Positions 8,413 through 17,100 of a DNA stretch of 64,000 nt are shown here, piece by piece. This stretch comes from JAEXOD01 sp963663265 (lineage in GTDB: Bacteria; Bacteroidota; Ignavibacteria; Ignavibacteriales; Melioribacteraceae). The notes beneath the pieces are model-generated. The model was given only the letters and a program-made list of their open reading frames with translations, searched no databases and was not told the DNA's origin. Both the position numbers and the translations under genes were made by a program. Every line of letters starts with the position of its first letter. Positions within the stretch are counted from its first letter, which is position 1. The stretch covers positions 1,054,001-1,118,000 of the forward strand of contig CAXXXM010000001.1 of the NCBI GenBank assembly GCA_963663265.2. Direction: 5' to 3'.

Positions 8413-10575
8413 ATGAATTCAAAATTGAAGTATTTCCTTCTTTTTATTTTTATAGTTGTTTTTAGTGGTTGTGGTGTTTGGCGTAATTTTACAACATACT
8501 TTAACCGTTATTATAATACTGCTTCTTCGTTTGAAGATGGTATGATTGAGCTTAATAAGCAAAAAAAAGAATTGTTCCAATTTAAAGAAGATGTTGTACT
8601 TAATACTGCAAAACAACATTTTGAAAAAGTTGTTGAAAAGGCTTCAAAAATACTTCAGTTTGATTCAAAATCTGCTTTTTTTGACGATGCGTTGTTGCTG
8701 ATTGGTAAATCCTTTTATTATTTACAAGAATATTCAAAAGCATATAGGAAATTTCAAGAATTGGCAACTATTAAAGATTCTGAGCTTCTTCTTGAAAATC
8801 GACTTTGGCTTGGCAAAACTCAGTTACAGCTACGCCTTTTTGAAGAGGGGTTAGAAACTTTAGAAAATGTTAAAACCGAGTCTAAAAGTCTCGATGAAAT
8901 AGAAATTTATAATGAAGCTTTTAGTAAACAAATAGCTTATTATATTTATAGAGAAAATCTTACCAAAGCTATTGAATTAAGTCAAGAGTTCTTAAAAAAT
9001 AGTGATGATCACGAACTTAATGCAGAGATTACAAACGAAATTGGTAAGCTTTACGTTGATATGAATAATTATGAAAGTGCAGCAGAATATTTTGCTAAAG
9101 TATTAGATTATGAACCTTCTTTTGAGGTTGAATTCAGCAGTCAATTAGAAGTCGCAAAATTAAAAAAAATGTTGGACAAACCTGAAGAAAGTTTAACTAT
9201 CCTCAAAAATTTAAGGGAACAGAATAAGTTTAAACCATATTACGGCGATATCGATTTAGAAATTGGTATAATGAAGTATGAACAAAACGACATATTCGGT
9301 TCAATAAAATATTTTGATGATATATTAGCTGATTCAGTAAATAAACAAGCACCATCATATGGTATGGCATATTATATGAAAGGGCAGATATATAGTGAAA
9401 TATTTAGAAAGTATGACAGTTCAAAAGTTTTCTTTGATAAAGCAAATGCTGGTCAAACTCCTTTAGAATATAAAGAAAAATCTAAAAAGAAGAGTGAAAT
9501 ATTAAAAAAATTACTTACTTTTAGAGAAACAACCAATAAGTATAATAAACAGTTAGCCTATATTTTAGATCCAGAATTGTATAAACAAGATTCTGTAACT
9601 TACTATTTGTGGAAAAATAGAGATTCTTCTGTAATTGCTGAAGAAAACCAACGAGCAAAAGATGAAGGGTATACCCCAATAGTTCTAACTCCACCTGTAA
9701 AATCAACTATTAGCGGAGATAGTTTGAAAACTATTATGGCTAAAGTAGAATATGATTTAGGAAGTTTGTTTTTGGGTGAATTAAGTGTTCCTGATTCCGC
9801 ATTTAAATATTATAAACATATAATTGATGACTATCCGAAAGGAAAACATTCGGCAAAAACTTATTTTGCTTTAGGTACTTATTATTCAACTATTGGTGAT
9901 AGTGTAAATGCAGATAGTATGTATAATTATGTTTATATTAATTACCCTAACGATCCAATTGTAAATGTTGCAGCACAAAAATTAGGTTTAACCCAGATTG
10001 ATTTTTCATCTGATCCTGTTGAAAAGCTATATAAAGATGCAGAGAAAAAGTATTATAAAAATGAATACTCTGATGCAATTTCTGATTTAAAGAAAATTTA
10101 TCGTGAACAAAAACAATCTGTTTTTGCTCAAAAATCATTATATACTATCGGTTATATCTATGAAAATGATTTAAAACTTTATGATTCGGCAGCTGTTTAT
10201 TACGATACTTTAAGTATGAAGTATAAGAATACTGAATATGCAAGAAATGTAAGTGGTAAATTGGGCTTATATAAAATTGAACAACAGAAAAAGCAAGCTG
10301 TTAGAGATAGTATAAATAAAGCACGTGAAGATAGCATTAAGACTATTCAGATTGCGATTGAAAAAGAAAGATTAGAGAAAATAAAACAAGATAGTTTGAA
10401 ACAAGTTAATCAGAATATCACTCCGGTTACTATTAATGCTGATTCTTTGATTATTAATAATACAATACCGGAAAAATCGGATTCTTCAAATTCAAAAGCT
10501 GATTCCACTTTTATTCAAGATAAAAATATAGTTGTTCCAACAAAAAACGATTCTTTACAAAACGTACAAAAGTAA
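8413..10575 (+). CDS. TPR-repeat lipoprotein, possibly SprE/PorW-like
   Basis: The 720-residue protein starts with a lipoprotein signal peptide ending in the lipobox FSGC (Cys at about 20), so it should be anchored by lipid to a membrane. Next comes NFTTYFNRYYNT, then many tetratricopeptide-like helix pairs over about residues 50-600, for example KAYRKFQELATI and YESAAEYFAKVLDYEP. The last 80 residues are charged and Ser/Asp-rich. A TPR lipoprotein with an aromatic N-terminal segment like this resembles SprE/PorW of the type IX secretion and gliding apparatus, which would fit the C25 peptidase at the end of the window. That link is inference. It begins 18 bases after glnB. Confidence 0.6.
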   Translation: MNSKLKYFLLFIFIVVFSGCGVWRNFTTYFNRYYNTASSFEDGMIELNKQKKELFQFKEDVVLNTAKQHFEKVVEKASKILQFDSKSAFFDDALLLIGKSFYYLQEYSKAYRKFQELATIKDSELLLENRLWLGKTQLQLRLFEEGLETLENVKTESKSLDEIEIYNEAFSKQIAYYIYRENLTKAIELSQEFLKNSDDHELNAEITNEIGKLYVDMNNYESAAEYFAKVLDYEPSFEVEFSSQLEVAKLKKMLDKPEESLTILKNLREQNKFKPYYGDIDLEIGIMKYEQNDIFGSIKYFDDILADSVNKQAPSYGMAYYMKGQIYSEIFRKYDSSKVFFDKANAGQTPLEYKEKSKKKSEILKKLLTFRETTNKYNKQLAYILDPELYKQDSVTYYLWKNRDSSVIAEENQRAKDEGYTPIVLTPPVKSTISGDSLKTIMAKVEYDLGSLFLGELSVPDSAFKYYKHIIDDYPKGKHSAKTYFALGTYYSTIGDSVNADSMYNYVYINYPNDPIVNVAAQKLGLTQIDFSSDPVEKLYKDAEKKYYKNEYSDAISDLKKIYREQKQSVFAQKSLYTIGYIYENDLKLYDSAAVYYDTLSMKYKNTEYARNVSGKLGLYKIEQQKKQAVRDSINKAREDSIKTIQIAIEKERLEKIKQDSLKQVNQNITPVTINADSLIINNTIPEKSDSSNSKADSTFIQDKNIVVPTKNDSLQNVQK

Positions 10576-10601
10576 TAAACGAATGAAAGAAATATTTTGT
10601 G

Positions 10602-11264
10602 ATGAAAAGAAAAGATGTTCTAAATTTTATAGAAGATGGAGAAAGTTTAACCGTTGAGTTTAAACAACGGTTTTCATCATATGAGAAAATTGCAAAAGAG
10701 TTAATAGCTTTTGCCAATACTAAAGGAGGGGTTTTACTTTTTGGTGTTGATGATGATAAATCAATATATGGGCTTGATAGTGAAAAAGGGGAGGTTGAAT
10801 TAATTAATGAAACTGCAAAAAACTATTGTGAACCACCACTGGATGTAAATTATTATTATTTCAATATTGAAAATAAAGAAATAGTGGTTGCAGAAGTTTT
10901 AGAATCGAATAATAAGCCTCACAGAATTCAAGATTTTCAAGTTAAACTTGATCTCAATACTGCCGAAGTATATGTAAGAGTAAATGATAAAAGCATTCCG
11001 GCAAGTAAGGAAATGATCAAACTTCTACAATCTGAAACAAATGACCTTGCTCTTACAAATTACACAATTGGGAATAATGAAAAAATTGTGTTTGAGTATT
11101 TGCAAAATAATGACGCAATATCAGTCAATCAATTAAGTGAAATTGCTAATATTTCAAGACGTAGGGCATCAAGAACACTAATTAAAATGGTTAGGGCTAA
11201 CCTTTTATTTATTCATTCAAAAGAAAACGGTGAAAATTATTTTACAAATGTTAATCTTGACTAA
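10602..11264 (+). CDS. AlbA_2-domain putative DNA-binding protein with winged helix
   Basis: The N-terminal 120 residues carry the AlbA_2 (formerly AAA_4) pattern: SLTVEFKQRF, then AFANTKGGVLLFGVDDD and the GLDSEKGE segment. The C-terminal 65 residues look like a winged helix: VFEYLQNNDAISVNQLSEIANISRR. Members are usually annotated as DNA-binding or putative transcriptional regulators, and the biochemical role is not settled. The ATG at 10602 follows an in-frame GTG at 10599; either could start. Its 3' end overlaps the convergent methyltransferase gene by 14 bases. Confidence 0.75.
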   Translation: MKRKDVLNFIEDGESLTVEFKQRFSSYEKIAKELIAFANTKGGVLLFGVDDDKSIYGLDSEKGEVELINETAKNYCEPPLDVNYYYFNIENKEIVVAEVLESNNKPHRIQDFQVKLDLNTAEVYVRVNDKSIPASKEMIKLLQSETNDLALTNYTIGNNEKIVFEYLQNNDAISVNQLSEIANISRRRASRTLIKMVRANLLFIHSKENGENYFTNVNLD

Positions 11265-11793
11265 AGCTAAATATTTTGCGTAATTCAAAAATAGAAATTC
11301 CATAAGCAACGGCAGCATTTAAGGAATGTTTAATTCCAAATTGAGGAATTTCGAGAGAGTAGTCGCATAAATCCATTAATTCTTGTTTTACACCCGTAAT
11401 TTCATTCCCGACAATTAAGCAAATTGGAAAATCTTGTTTGCTGACTTTATAATATGGAATACTATTTTCGCTAATTTCTAAAGCACAAATTGTAACACCT
11501 TCAGCCTTCAACTTTTTAATAGATTCAACAGGGTTTTCAATGTATTCCCAATCTACACTTTCAGTTGAACCCAAAGAGGTTTTTAAAACTTCTTTGTTAG
11601 GGGGTGTTGGTGTATATCCACATAAAAGTAATTTTTTAATCATAACCGCATCAGAAGTTCTAAATACAGAACCAACATTATAACCACTACGAATACTGTC
11701 TAACATAACATAAACAGGAAGTTTGTCTTTATCCTTTACTGTTTCAACAGTTTCTCTTTTATCAGTAATTTCTAAATGTGTTAATTTTCTCAT
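11251..11793 (-). CDS. SpoU/TrmH-family RNA 2'-O-methyltransferase
   Basis: The 180-residue protein has the SPOUT methyltransferase signature: SGYNVGSVFRTSDA (motif 1, with the catalytic Arg in FRT), LIVGNEITGV (motif 2) and IPQFGIKHSLNAAVAYGI (motif 3, which forms the SAM-binding knot). It lacks the N-terminal substrate-binding domain of RlmB, so it is a minimal family member. Whether tRNA or rRNA is the substrate cannot be told. It is the last gene of the rlmN-gdx-spoU operon, 1 base after gdx. Confidence 0.9.
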   Translation of the reverse strand: MRKLTHLEITDKRETVETVKDKDKLPVYVMLDSIRSGYNVGSVFRTSDAVMIKKLLLCGYTPTPPNKEVLKTSLGSTESVDWEYIENPVESIKKLKAEGVTICALEISENSIPYYKVSKQDFPICLIVGNEITGVKQELMDLCDYSLEIPQFGIKHSLNAAVAYGISIFELRKIFSFSQD

Positions 11794-11794
11794 T

Positions 11795-12112
11795 TTATTC
11801 CGAATAAATTTTTAATCCTATAATTCCAATAACTATTAAAAATATAAATCCAATTCTGATAATATCTTTGGATTCATTAAAAAAGAACATACCCAAAATT
11901 GCAGTACCGGCTGCTCCAATGCCTGTCCAGACTGCATAAGCAGTACCAACAGGCAAATGTTTAACGCCCAACGATAAAAATATATAGCTTAAAATCATAC
12001 CGATAACAGTAACAACAGAAGGAAATAATTTTGTAAAACCATTACTAAATTTTAAACCAATTGCCCATGTTATTTCAAAAACAGAAGCTATTAAGATGTA
12101 TATCCAAGCCAT
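11795..12112 (-). CDS. gdx: SMR-family transporter, guanidinium exporter Gdx (SugE) type
   Basis: This is a 105-residue four-helix small multidrug resistance protein. The essential membrane glutamate is E13 (VFEITWAIGLK), and helix 3 carries GTAYAVWTGIGAAGTAI, a form typical of Gdx/SugE rather than EmrE. Gdx proteins export guanidinium in exchange for protons as antiparallel dimers. Gdx genes often sit behind a guanidine riboswitch, but here rlmN ends 1 base upstream and there is no room for one. Its placement between two RNA methylation genes looks like operon packing rather than a pathway. Confidence 0.88.
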   Translation of the reverse strand: MAWIYILIASVFEITWAIGLKFSNGFTKLFPSVVTVIGMILSYIFLSLGVKHLPVGTAYAVWTGIGAAGTAILGMFFFNESKDIIRIGFIFLIVIGIIGLKIYSE

Positions 12113-12113
12113 A

Positions 12114-13181
12114 TTATCTCTTCTTCTGATGTTGAATTGCTAATTGTCCGCATGCAGCGGCAATATCATTCCCGCGTGTATCTCTAACCATTACTGTTAT
12201 GTTTTTTGCCCGTAATTTATCTGCAAAATAATAAAAATGTTCGCTTGAAGTAGGTTCAAGCTGGGCTGAAATACCGTCGGGTTGTATATGTTTTATACTG
12301 TTAAAAGGGATTAAATTGATTTTTGAAGGTAACTGACTGCAAATTTTTGCAATCCCTTTTACATCTTCATCTCTATCATTTATTCCTTTTAATAAAGTAT
12401 ATTCAAAAGTTATTCTACTATTTACTTTTTCAGTATAATACTTTAATGCTTTTAATACTTCTTCTAATGGATATTTTTTATTAATAGGCATAATCTTCGA
12501 TCGTATTTCATCAAAAGGGGAGTGAAGAGAAAGTGCAAGTTTAATACGAGGTCCGTTATTTGCTAATTCTTTAATCTTTTCCGGAATTCCGGCTGTTGAA
12601 ACTGTAATTCTATTTCTACTAATTCCTAAACTTAATTCATTTGTTAATATGTCTAATGATTTTATAGTGTTATTAAAGTTAATAAGAGGTTCACCCATTC
12701 CCATATAAACTATGTTGGTTATCCCATACTTTCCGGCTTCTTTTGAAGCAATTAAATATTGGTCAATAATTTCTCCGGCTGTTAAGTTACGCGTGTAACC
12801 CATTACTCCGGTTGCACAAAACTTACAATCTAATGGGCAGCCGACTTGTGTAGAGATACAAAGCGTATTTCTATCTTCATCGGGAATTATTACTGCTTCA
12901 ATAACTTTATTATCTATAGTTTCTAAGATAAGTTTAGTTGTTCTATTTTCAGTTGACTCTTTTTTATCAATAAGTTTTAAAGCTTCTAAAAAAGTAGTAT
13001 CGTCCAATTTTTTTCTTAACTCTTTTGGGATATTATTCATCTCATTGTAAGATGAGCATTTATGGTTATATATCCAATTAAAGAGTTGTTTCGCTCTAAA
13101 TTTTGGTTCGTTTATTTCAATAAAAAATTGCTCTAACTCTTTTTCAGTTAAACCTTTTAAACATGTTTTTTGTATTTGCAT
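12114..13181 (-). CDS. rlmN: 23S rRNA A2503 / tRNA A37 C2-methyltransferase RlmN
   Basis: This radical-SAM enzyme methylates C2 of adenosine in 23S rRNA and some tRNAs. The cluster motif is C115-x3-C119-x2-C122 within TQVGCPLDCKFCATG. The methyl-carrying cysteine is in AAACGQL (about C344). GMGEPL, the GGEP-like motif that contacts SAM, is also present. At 355 residues it has the usual length. It is the first gene of a tight operon with gdx and spoU. The AT-rich 216 bases upstream, shared with the divergent RhuM gene, should hold its promoter. Confidence 0.96.
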   Translation of the reverse strand: MQIQKTCLKGLTEKELEQFFIEINEPKFRAKQLFNWIYNHKCSSYNEMNNIPKELRKKLDDTTFLEALKLIDKKESTENRTTKLILETIDNKVIEAVIIPDEDRNTLCISTQVGCPLDCKFCATGVMGYTRNLTAGEIIDQYLIASKEAGKYGITNIVYMGMGEPLINFNNTIKSLDILTNELSLGISRNRITVSTAGIPEKIKELANNGPRIKLALSLHSPFDEIRSKIMPINKKYPLEEVLKALKYYTEKVNSRITFEYTLLKGINDRDEDVKGIAKICSQLPSKINLIPFNSIKHIQPDGISAQLEPTSSEHFYYFADKLRAKNITVMVRDTRGNDIAAACGQLAIQHQKKR

Positions 13182-13397
13182 AAATCTTAATAATTAAATA
13201 CATAAAATACAAAAGTTAAAGATAATATTAAAGATAAAATAGAGTGCTTGATAGTTAGCATTTATACTAATTGCGGAATTTATTTTTAATATCATTATAT
13301 TTTTTATTAATTTAATTTTATGTTTTATTTGAATTTGCAATAAGGATTTTTTTAACTGCAATGGGTAGAAGAGTTTAATTGTAATTATGGTGATATA

Positions 13398-14084
13398 ATG
13401 GAAAAATCGGAAGTAATTCTTTATACTTCTCCTGACGGCACAACTAAAGTTCACGTTCGCTTTGAAGGAGATACGGTTTGGTTGAACCAGGAACAAATAG
13501 CATCTTTATTTTGCAAGGGAAGAACAACAATTACGGAACATATCCGAAATGTTTTTAAGGATGGAGAACTCCTTGAATCTGAGGTTTGTCGGGAATTCCG
13601 ACATACCACTAAACATGGTGCTCAAAAGGATAAAACCCAAACAGTATCTGTAAAATACTATAATTTAGATGTTATTATTTCAGTTGGTTATCGTGTAAAA
13701 TCACCCGAAGGTACCAAATTCCGGCAGTGGGCAACAAGAAGGATCCACGAATATATCGTTAAGGGATTCACTATTGATGATGAACGTTTAAAACATGAAG
13801 GGGGAAGATCCCGCTATTTTGAAGAACTGTTACAACGAGTTCGTGATATTCGCAGTAGTGAGCGAAATTTTTATCAAAAGGTTACAGATATTTATGCGAC
13901 AAGTATCGACTACAAAAATGATGCAGTTTTAACTAAAGAATTTTTTGCAACTGTTCAGAACAAAATGCACTTTGCTATCCACGGTAAAACGGCTGCAGAA
14001 CTAATACATGAGCGGGTTGATGCTAAAAAGCCATTTAAAGAGATAAAGAAATTGACGAGTAGTAATAAAATAGATCCTTGTTGA
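13398..14084 (+). pseudogene. rhuM: RhuM-family protein, C-terminally truncated
   Basis: The 228-residue product matches the N-terminal two thirds of the RhuM (PF13310) family: GDTVWLNQEQIASLF, TITEHIRNVFKDGEL, DVIISVGYRVKSPEGTKFRQWA and FATVQNKMHFAIHGKTAAE are all family hallmarks. Full-length proteins run to about 330 residues, continuing after DAKKPF with a conserved MGL-type block. Here that point is followed by 16 unrelated residues and a stop, and I found no continuation in other frames downstream. It therefore looks like a gene whose 3' end was replaced or deleted. RhuM genes are accessory and often found near restriction or mobile loci. Function is unknown beyond a Fic/KilA-like role suggested for relatives. 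Confidence 0.75.
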
Positions 14085-14238
14085 ATAATCATTTGTTAAA
14101 TAAAGTTTAGGTTCTGATACAATTTGATATTCAGTATTGGGGTGGCTTTTTGTTTTAGGTTGTATTTAAATAAGAGTTTAATTACATTAAGATATTACAT
14201 CTTTTTAATTGTTCTTCTTAAAATATAAGCGTTTACTA

Positions 14239-14520
14239 ATGATTGTTGATCCTATTAAAGTAATTCCCAAACCAAATAAAGTTCTATATGTTGAGTATTC
14301 AAATGGTGTATCAGGTGATATTGATTTAAACTTTTTGTTAAAGAATTTTATTTATGAAGATTTAAAAAATGATGATATTTTTGTTAACGTATTTATAGAT
14401 GATACGTCTAAAGACATATGTTGGAATAATAATGTATCGATTTGCAAAGATATGTTGTATAACCAATTAAAGTTAATTAATTTAACAAAATCACTAAAGC
14501 TTGATATCACAAAAATATGA
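14239..14520 (+). CDS. DUF2442 domain protein
   Basis: The 93-residue protein has the DUF2442 layout: PIKVIPKPNKVLYVEYSNGVSGDIDL (a two-strand start with a basic-aromatic pattern), an acidic middle and the typical CWNNNVSICKDMLYN end. DUF2442 proteins often accompany DUF4160 as small toxin-antitoxin-like pairs, but no DUF4160 gene is beside it. ATG 14239 fits the family start better than an upstream in-frame TTG at 14209. Its stop overlaps the next start (ATGA). Confidence 0.7.
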   Translation: MIVDPIKVIPKPNKVLYVEYSNGVSGDIDLNFLLKNFIYEDLKNDDIFVNVFIDDTSKDICWNNNVSICKDMLYNQLKLINLTKSLKLDITKI

Positions 14521-14957
14521 TAAAATACATTTTATTAATTATATTTGGATTCACTTTTAGTCTTTCTGCTCAAACAGATTGGGAAAAATGGGAAGGCAAG
14601 AATCATGATTACACTAAAAAAATATTTGAAGAGGAACAAGCGAAATTAAAATCAAAAAATATATTTTCAATGGCAGCATATGGTTCAAAAATTGTTTATA
14701 AAAAACTTTTTTCGGATTATGATGGTGAAAACTGCCCATTTACTCCAAGTTGTTCAAATTATTATGTTGAAGCAGTAGAAGATGCTGGTGTTTTTAAAGG
14801 AACATTTATGTTTTTTGATAGATTTTTACGCGATTCAAATCTGTTTTTGGATAGAAGCCGTTATATAGTATCTATTAATAAAAAATTGTATGATCCTATA
14901 AATAATTACTTGCTAATACCATCAAAAATTGAATTATCTCCAAATATACTTGAATAA
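14517..14957 (+). CDS. YidD-like protein with signal peptide
   Basis: Residues 1-18 form a signal peptide ending SLSAQ. The central part carries the YidD (DUF37) motif: CPFTPSCSNYYVEAVEDAG, with the paired cysteines and the following GTFMFFDRFLRD. YidD proteins assist membrane-protein insertion near YidC and are usually about 80-residue cytosolic, membrane-associated proteins. This 146-residue version carries an export signal and an extra C-terminal tail, so it is unlikely to do the classical job in the classical place. It is followed by two TPR/membrane proteins that appear to form an operon with it (gap 14 bases, then 10). Confidence 0.75.
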   Translation: MIKYILLIIFGFTFSLSAQTDWEKWEGKNHDYTKKIFEEEQAKLKSKNIFSMAAYGSKIVYKKLFSDYDGENCPFTPSCSNYYVEAVEDAGVFKGTFMFFDRFLRDSNLFLDRSRYIVSINKKLYDPINNYLLIPSKIELSPNILE

Positions 14958-14971
14958 AGGAATTATAGACC

Positions 14972-15829
14972 TTGTATAAAAAATCTTCACTTATTAATCT
15001 ATTTGTCATTTTTATTTTTATAACTTCATTTGCGTTTTCTCAGACAAAAAATAATATTTTTTCATTAGAAAATAGAAAAGTATTTGGCGACTATTTATTT
15101 CAACAAAAAGATTATTTACGAGCATTTGATGAATATAAGGCTTATTTAGCTGCTAACTCAAATGATACGATAATTCTAAAAATCTCAAAAATGTTGATTG
15201 AAATGGATAGGTTGAGTGAGGCAGAAGATTATCTTAAAATGATTTTTTTACATTCAAACTTACGTGATGAAGCGAAGCTAAACTATTATTTTGTGAAATT
15301 TAAAAGAATGGAACCTAATGCTTTTCGTGAGTTTTGCATAAATGGGAATAATTTTCCTGAAAAGTATAAATTTGAAATAAATAGGTTAGCTCAGATTTCT
15401 TATTTTAATGACAGAAAGTATTTGCCTGATTCATTAGAATTGTTTTACTATTTTCAAAATGATTCAACTAATCTTGCTGACATAAAAAAATTCTATTATA
15501 AAAAATACTTTCCTGAAAATAAAAAACCTTTAACTGCTGCGTTATTATCCAGCATCATACCCGGGTTAGGAAAAATATATACTAAAAACTATTCGGATGG
15601 TATTACTTCATTTATTATAACAGGAGTGTTGGGCTATATTGCATACGATAATTTTAAAGCAAATCATAATGTTAGAGCGTGGATTTTAAGCGGTGTTACG
15701 GCTTTGTTTTATGGTGGGAATATATACGGTTCTGCTGCCTCAGCTTATATATATAATGCTCAATTAAAAGTAAATTTAGAAGGTGAAATATCTTCCTTCT
15801 TTTCAAAAAACAATTATTTTATTCCGTAG
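14972..15829 (+). CDS. TPR-containing exported membrane protein (DUF5683-like C-terminus)
   Basis: The 285-residue protein has a signal peptide ending FAFSQ, two or three TPR-like helix pairs over about residues 35-130, and a C-terminal membrane part. That part starts AALLSSIIPGLGKIYTKNY and continues with three hydrophobic stretches. The PGxGxxYxxxxxxGxxxF pattern is that of DUF5683/TM2-like small membrane domains. I chose TTG 14972 because AAAGGA lies upstream and the signal peptide starts there. The function is unknown. The next gene has the same plan and looks like a diverged paralogue. Confidence 0.6.
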   Translation: MYKKSSLINLFVIFIFITSFAFSQTKNNIFSLENRKVFGDYLFQQKDYLRAFDEYKAYLAANSNDTIILKISKMLIEMDRLSEAEDYLKMIFLHSNLRDEAKLNYYFVKFKRMEPNAFREFCINGNNFPEKYKFEINRLAQISYFNDRKYLPDSLELFYYFQNDSTNLADIKKFYYKKYFPENKKPLTAALLSSIIPGLGKIYTKNYSDGITSFIITGVLGYIAYDNFKANHNVRAWILSGVTALFYGGNIYGSAASAYIYNAQLKVNLEGEISSFFSKNNYFIP

Positions 15830-15839
15830 AACTTTGTTT

Positions 15840-16655
15840 ATGAGTAAATATTTAATTTTTATAATTTTTATTACAGAAATAATTTGTGCTCAGAATGCAT
15901 TTGAGTATCCTGATTCTTTGTATAATACAGGAAATTATTTTGATGCAATTACTGAATACAAACGAATCTTATTTTTTAATAGAGAAGATACAATAAAATA
16001 TTATGGAAATTATAAAATTGCAGAATGTTACAAACAAGGTGCAAAATATGATAATGCTGTTGAATATTTTGGGCATGCAATGATTAATTCAAAAACAGAA
16101 AATCAGCTTTTTGATTCAAAAATACAATTATTTAGAGTAAACTTGCTACGAAAAACATATGATAGAGCCGAACAGTTGATTAACGAAATTGAAAATGACT
16201 ATCGGTTTGCTGATAGTACAGATCAGATTAATTATTGGAAAGGCTGGTTAATGATGTTTACAGAAAGATGGAAACGGGCTGAATATTATTTTAGCAAGTC
16301 AACTTATTCTCATGAATTAAAAAATATTTGTGAAAGTACGGAAAAACAACTATATTCAGTAACAAAAGCAAAAGTATTATCATATATAATCCCTGGAAGC
16401 GGACAATTTTATTCGGGGAATTATATATCGGGTTTGTTTTCTTTAGCGTGGGTTGGTTTAAGTGGATATTTGACTGCTAATGCATTTATTAGCAATAGAA
16501 TATTTGATGGGCTTGTTTGGGGAGACTTGTTATTCCTGCGGTTTTATAAAGGGAATATTGAAAACGCGGAAAATTTTGCTGTAAGAAAAAATGATTTAAT
16601 ATTTAATAAGACAATGAAAAACATACAAGAAAATTATAGAGGAATAAAACCTTGA
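15840..16655 (+). CDS. paralogous TPR-containing exported membrane protein
   Basis: The 271-residue product starts MSKYLIFIIF with a signal peptide ending IICAQ. TPR-like repeats follow (YNTGNYFDAITEYKRIL, GAKYDNAVEYFGHAM), then AKVLSYIIPGSGQFYSGNYISGLFSLAWVGLSGYL, broken here only for layout: the motif PGSGQFYSGNY is the same PGxGxxYxxxY turn as in the preceding gene. The C-terminal region has weaker hydrophobic segments. I start at ATG 15840; an in-frame ATG at 15783 would overlap the previous gene by 47 bases. The product probably works with its neighbour, but the function is not known. Confidence 0.55.
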   Translation: MSKYLIFIIFITEIICAQNAFEYPDSLYNTGNYFDAITEYKRILFFNREDTIKYYGNYKIAECYKQGAKYDNAVEYFGHAMINSKTENQLFDSKIQLFRVNLLRKTYDRAEQLINEIENDYRFADSTDQINYWKGWLMMFTERWKRAEYYFSKSTYSHELKNICESTEKQLYSVTKAKVLSYIIPGSGQFYSGNYISGLFSLAWVGLSGYLTANAFISNRIFDGLVWGDLLFLRFYKGNIENAENFAVRKNDLIFNKTMKNIQENYRGIKP

Positions 16656-17083
16656 AACTTTCAGAAGAAGAATTGAGAAAACTTGCACTTGTTGCAATTG
16701 AAGAATTAGGAGAAAAAGCTTCTCCGGATTCTGTTAAAAAAGTTGTTAGCTCCATTGTAGATAATATGGAAAAGAATGTTAAAACAGAGCAACCCGTAAC
16801 CGACAAAACTTCAGGAAGAATAATAATAACAGCTTTTGGGTTAAATAAACCCGGTATTGTTGCTGCTATTACAAAAGCCTTAGGCGATGAAAATTGTGAC
16901 ATTCAAGATATTACTCAAAAGTTGATGGATGAATTTTTTACAATGATTATGATTGTTGATATAAGTTCATCTCCTAATGATTTCAAAGGGGTTCAAGATG
17001 TTTTAAGTAATATTGCTGACAAATTAAAAATTAAAATCTATTGTCAGCATGAAGATATTTTTAGAAGTATGCATAGAATTTAA
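16652..17083 (+). CDS. ACT-domain protein (UPF0237-like)
   Basis: The 143-residue protein has an N-terminal helical part of about 60 residues and a C-terminal ACT domain: RIIITAFGLNKPGIVAAITKAL, then NCDIQDITQKLMDEFFTMIMIVDI. ACT domains bind amino acids or small ligands as regulators. Stand-alone UPF0237 ACT proteins typically sit directly upstream of a PFL (UPF0210) gene, as here (17 bases). The TTG start overlaps the preceding stop. The physiological role of the pair is unknown. Confidence 0.85.
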   Translation: MKLSEEELRKLALVAIEELGEKASPDSVKKVVSSIVDNMEKNVKTEQPVTDKTSGRIIITAFGLNKPGIVAAITKALGDENCDIQDITQKLMDEFFTMIMIVDISSSPNDFKGVQDVLSNIADKLKIKIYCQHEDIFRSMHRI

Positions 17084-17100
17084 ATTGTTGAGAGATTATA

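Noticed and set aside
12113..12200. Guanidine riboswitch before gdx
   Set aside because: rlmN ends 1 base before gdx, leaving no leader.
13194..13496. 100-codon open frame on the minus strand before rlmN
   Set aside because: It overlaps the well-supported RhuM start and is AT-rich noise with hydrophobic bias.
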